Source: Bacteroidota bacterium (GTDB taxonomy: Bacteria > Bacteroidota > Ignavibacteria > Ignavibacteriales > Melioribacteraceae). From it: a DNA stretch of 64,000 nucleotides. A program made the translations under genes and the position numbers. Shown here in pieces: positions 61,608 to 64,000 of this stretch. Each line of letters begins with the position of its first letter. Position 1 is the first letter of the stretch. Where the stretch lies: positions 23,551 through 87,550 of the forward strand of contig JAHISP010000068.1 in NCBI GenBank assembly GCA_018818165.1. Reading direction: 5' to 3'. The notes beneath the pieces are model-generated. The model made no database searches, was not told the origin of the DNA, and saw only the letters and a list, made by a program, of their open reading frames with translations.

Positions 61608-62069
61608 ATGAAGAATATGCGAAGATCAGACAGAGAAATATCAAATGAAGAAACAATGCAACTATTAAATAATTGCGAATATGGAGTTTTATCCTCTGTA
61701 TCAGAAAGCGGTGAACCTTATGGAGTTCCGCTAAGCTATTGTTTATTTGATGATGCAATTTATTTTCATTCAGCATTGGAAGGTAAAAAGTTAGATAATT
61801 TTTTGGCTAACAGCGCCGTTTCCTTTTGTGTTGTTGGAAAAACAGAAATATTGCAGAGTAAATTTAGTACAAAATACGAAAGCGTTATCGTTACTGGAAT
61901 TATTGAAGAAGGAACAGAAACTGAAAAACAGATTGGACTGGAAGGCTTAGTCAAAAAGTATTCACCCAATTTTATTACCGAAGGTCTAAAATATATTGAT
62001 AAAGCTAAAGATGAAACAAAGGTTCTGAAATTAACAATTAAAAATATGACAGGTAAAGCACGTAAATGA
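61608..62069 (+). CDS. Pyridoxamine 5'-phosphate oxidase-like flavoprotein (NimA-type)
   Basis: About 153 residues from ATG 61608; starts at 61590 (GTG) and 61617 are possible. Motifs MRRSDREISNEETMQLLNNC, GVLSSVSESGEPYGVPLSYC, YFHSALEGKKLDNFLAN and SVIVTGIIEEGTE match the split-barrel flavin-binding family that includes NimA nitroimidazole reductase-like proteins. The N-terminal MRRSDREI pattern is typical of that group. It lies between trpB and trpA, flanked on both sides by palindromic repeats, and probably has no role in tryptophan synthesis. FMN binding is a family expectation. Confidence 0.8.
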   Translation: MKNMRRSDREISNEETMQLLNNCEYGVLSSVSESGEPYGVPLSYCLFDDAIYFHSALEGKKLDNFLANSAVSFCVVGKTEILQSKFSTKYESVIVTGIIEEGTETEKQIGLEGLVKKYSPNFITEGLKYIDKAKDETKVLKLTIKNMTGKARK

Positions 62070-62082
62070 ATATTCATTAAAC

Positions 62083-62128
62083 TCCCCTCTTGAGAGGGGA
62101 TGATGCGAAGCATCAGGGGTGTGTGCCC
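62083..62128. repeat. CCCCTCTTGAGAGGGG palindromic repeat before trpA
   Basis: TCCCCTCTTGAGAGGGGA (62083-62100), then GATGC-gaa-GCATC (62102-62114) and AGGGGTGTGTGCCC. Same family as 61560-61595 and 63265-63800, between the flavin-reductase-like gene and trpA. Confidence 0.8.
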
Positions 62129-62167
62129 TTTAGCTTATAGAACTAAAAAAGAATTAGGATTAAGATT

Positions 62168-62950
62168 ATGAGTAAGATTAAGAACACAATTGAGCAAATA
62201 AACAACGATGGTAAAAAAGCATTATCAGTTTTTCTTACATCGGGATTTCCGACAATTGATAAATTTTTGGATAACACAAACAGAATTATTGAAGCAGGCG
62301 CGGATTTAATTGAATTAGGAATGCCTTTTAGCGATCCGCTTGCAGATGGCGGCGTAATTCAGCAATCGTCTCAAATTGCATTGCAAAATGGAATTACACA
62401 AAAACAAACTTTTCAATTTGCTGAGCAGATTAAAAAACACAACAAAACTCCACTTATTTTAATGGGCTACGCAAATACAATTTTACAGTATGGTAAAGAG
62501 CAGTTTGAACAAGATGCAATAAACGCTGGCGTTGATGGACTTATTATCCCCGACGTTCCTCTTGAAGAATTTGACGATTTCTTCTTCCCGTTTTCAACCA
62601 AACTGGATAAAATTCTTTTAACAACTCCGACAAGTAGCAAAAAACGAATTATTGAACTTGACCAAAAAAGTGAAGGATTTCTTTACTGCGTATCCGTTTC
62701 TGGTACAACTGGTGTTAGAGAAGGCTTTGATAACAAAGTTACACAAAATTTGGAAACCACCTACAAAGCTCTTTCCAAAAACAAAATGCTTGTTGGATTT
62801 GGAATTTCAACGCCAGAAAACATAAAGCAGCTTTCCCCTTTTGCCGATGGATTTATTGTTGGAAGTGCTGTTATTAAATCGCTGCAAAATGAAAGTATTG
62901 ATGAAACTATAAATCTTATAAAGTCATTAAAACAAGCTTGTGTTGAATAA
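62168..62950 (+). CDS. trpA: Tryptophan synthase alpha subunit
   Basis: 260 residues. Catalytic residues in LIELGMPFSDPLADGGVIQQ (E and D), with LSVFLTSGFPTIDKF, ILMGYANTIL, VDGLIIPDVPLEEFDDF, YCVSVSGTTGVREGF and LVGFGISTPENIKQL. Cleaves indole-3-glycerol phosphate to indole and glyceraldehyde-3-phosphate. It is the last trp gene and is followed by a hairpin at 62982. Normal length. Confidence 0.97.
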   Translation: MSKIKNTIEQINNDGKKALSVFLTSGFPTIDKFLDNTNRIIEAGADLIELGMPFSDPLADGGVIQQSSQIALQNGITQKQTFQFAEQIKKHNKTPLILMGYANTILQYGKEQFEQDAINAGVDGLIIPDVPLEEFDDFFFPFSTKLDKILLTTPTSSKKRIIELDQKSEGFLYCVSVSGTTGVREGFDNKVTQNLETTYKALSKNKMLVGFGISTPENIKQLSPFADGFIVGSAVIKSLQNESIDETINLIKSLKQACVE

Positions 62951-62981
62951 ATGCTTTAATTATTCTTAGTTTATTGATAGT

Positions 62982-63016
62982 AAACCTCCAAGGTTTCCTA
63001 AAACCTTGGAGGTTTT
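62982..63016 (+). terminator. Terminator after trpA
   Basis: AAACCTCCAAGGTTT / AAACCTTGGAGGTTT, a perfect 15-base stem with loop CCTA, 31 bases past the trpA stop. T run is only TTTT. A close relative follows trpC at 58464. Confidence 0.75.
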
Positions 63017-63049
63017 AATATGTAGTGCGGATTTAGGGTTAATGTTTTT

Positions 63050-64000
63050 TTGCTTTTTATTTCAATGGATTCCCATCTATTATAAACACACCCCTTGATG
63101 CAGAAAAGCACCGCATCTTTCCCTACCGAAAGCTTTCGGTAGGGATGTTTTTGGATTGCTAATTTTATAGATTCCTCTTTTAACTTATTATTAGTATGCA
63201 TCTCAAAAACAATGCTATTAAAATTCACCTCTCCTAAGACAAATATTTCATCCCAGCTTTTGAAAAGTCCCCTCTTGAGTGGGGATGTCAAAAGAAAGTC
63301 CCCTCTTGAGAGGGGGTTGGGGGTGTGTGCTTTTTATATATAATTACATAATTTCATTTGAAATAGTTTTTTTATTTCGTCCAGAAATGCCTTTTCCGCA
63401 TTTCCACAAAACACACCCCTTGATGCGGAAAAGCACCGCATCTTTCCCCTCTCTAGAGGGGATATTAAAAGAAAGTCCCCTCTTGAGAGGGGGTTGGGGG
63501 TGTGTTCTTTTTATAAATAATTTCATAATTTCATTTGAAATAGTTTTTTTTATTTCGTCCAAAAATGCCTTTTCCGCATTTCTCCAAAACACACCCCTTG
63601 ATGCGGGAAAACACCGCATCTTTCCCTACCGAAAGCTTTCGGTAGGGATGTTTTGGATTCGCAGATTTTCAAAGTCCTCTTTTGTGCGGAAATGTTTTGT
63701 ATGTAACTTTTTAAAAAGTCCCCTCTCGAGAGGGGATTTAGGGGTGTGTGCTTTCACAGCATTTCTTATGAAAGTCCCTACCGAAAGCTTTCGGTAGGGG
63801 TTGGGGGTGTGTTCTTTTTATAAATAACCACATTGATTTCATAATTTCATTTGAAATAGTTTTTTTTATTTCGTCCAGAAATGCCTTTTCCTCATTTCTC
63901 CAAGACACACCCCTTGATGCGGAAAAACACCGCATCTTTCCCTACCGAAAGCTTTCGGTAGGGATGTTTTGGATTCGCAGATTTTCAAAGTCCTCTTTTG
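63050..64000. repeat. Imperfect tandem repeat array, runs off the right edge
   Basis: No credible gene. The palindrome starting CCCTACCGAAAG (24 bases, self-complementary) occurs at 63121, 63624, 63776 and 63940. AGTCCCCTCTTGAGAGG-type palindromes with GGGGTGTGT occur near 63265, 63298, 63475 and 63716. GATGCGG-N-CCGCATC hairpins and CATTTGAAATAGTTTTTTT occur with them. A unit of about 162 bases near 63524-63685 recurs almost unchanged from about 63839 to the window end, period 315. A 172-codon open frame at 63279-63797 is a product of the repeats. Confidence 0.9.

Noticed and set aside
63279..63797. A 172-residue open frame on the plus strand
   Set aside because: It lies wholly in the tandem repeat array and encodes the same segment several times (SPLLRGGWGC). 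It has no family features.
1..64000. tRNA and rRNA genes
   Set aside because: No tRNA cloverleaf with a CCA-side stem or rRNA sequence was recognised in the gaps read by eye. A tRNA search program could still find one.

Overview
The window looks like chromosomal DNA of a member of the Ignavibacteria or a close relative in the Bacteroidota/Chlorobiota group. This is an inference. It rests on very AT-rich sequence, three secreted proteins ending in a type IX secretion (T9SS) sorting domain with the core NYPNPFNPST or NFPNPFNPST, many Sec signal peptides ending in A-Q, and dispersed palindromic repeats of about 20 to 160 bases at operon boundaries. No rRNA, tRNA, CRISPR or phage genes were seen.

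Layout. 1-5758 (minus): an operon of a large NHL/TPR/transglutaminase-like secreted protein, a FecR-type TPR protein and a CHASE2 protein cut by the left edge. 6087-9669 (minus): lysine-ketoglutarate reductase-like protein, antiquitin-type aldehyde dehydrogenase (lysine catabolism) and an Rrf2 regulator. 9915-18072: rsmI, a YeiH-type transporter with its LysR regulator, and a minus-strand cluster dus, PAP2-like, PolX/PHP and apt, then an MFS exporter. 18466-30516: AAA/DUF4143 ATPase, metallophosphoesterase with a PQQ-type propeller, HAD phosphatase, several secreted proteins, a stand-alone MprF-type transferase, a short HydE-like radical SAM protein and an NtrC-type regulator. 30559-37930 (minus): a beta-barrel protein and three T9SS cargo proteins. 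38430-41104: a LytS/LytTR two-component pair. 41440-47686: hydCBA for a trimeric NAD-linked [FeFe] hydrogenase, followed by a receiver protein and a hybrid kinase.

47773-51089 is the accessory part: mazEF and higBA toxin-antitoxin modules, each with a palindromic operator, a tandem array with an exact 103-base period of GCCCAACTTTT/AAAAGTTGGGC hairpins, and a REP-associated tyrosine transposase (RAYT) flanked on both sides by the same hairpin. This RAYT/REP system is the most interesting feature of the window.

51090-54018 (minus) carries an AEC transporter, manA and a lipoprotein. 54279-63016 is a full tryptophan operon under a classical Trp-codon attenuator: trpL, trpE, trpG, trpD, trpC, trpF, a DAHP synthase gene, trpB, a flavin-reductase-like gene and trpA. 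Repeats sit inside the operon in three places. The right end (63050-64000) is an imperfect tandem repeat array that runs off the window.

Functional links: the HydE-like protein may connect to the hydrogenase. The DAHP synthase couples shikimate entry to tryptophan demand. The lysine genes lack a saccharopine dehydrogenase partner here.
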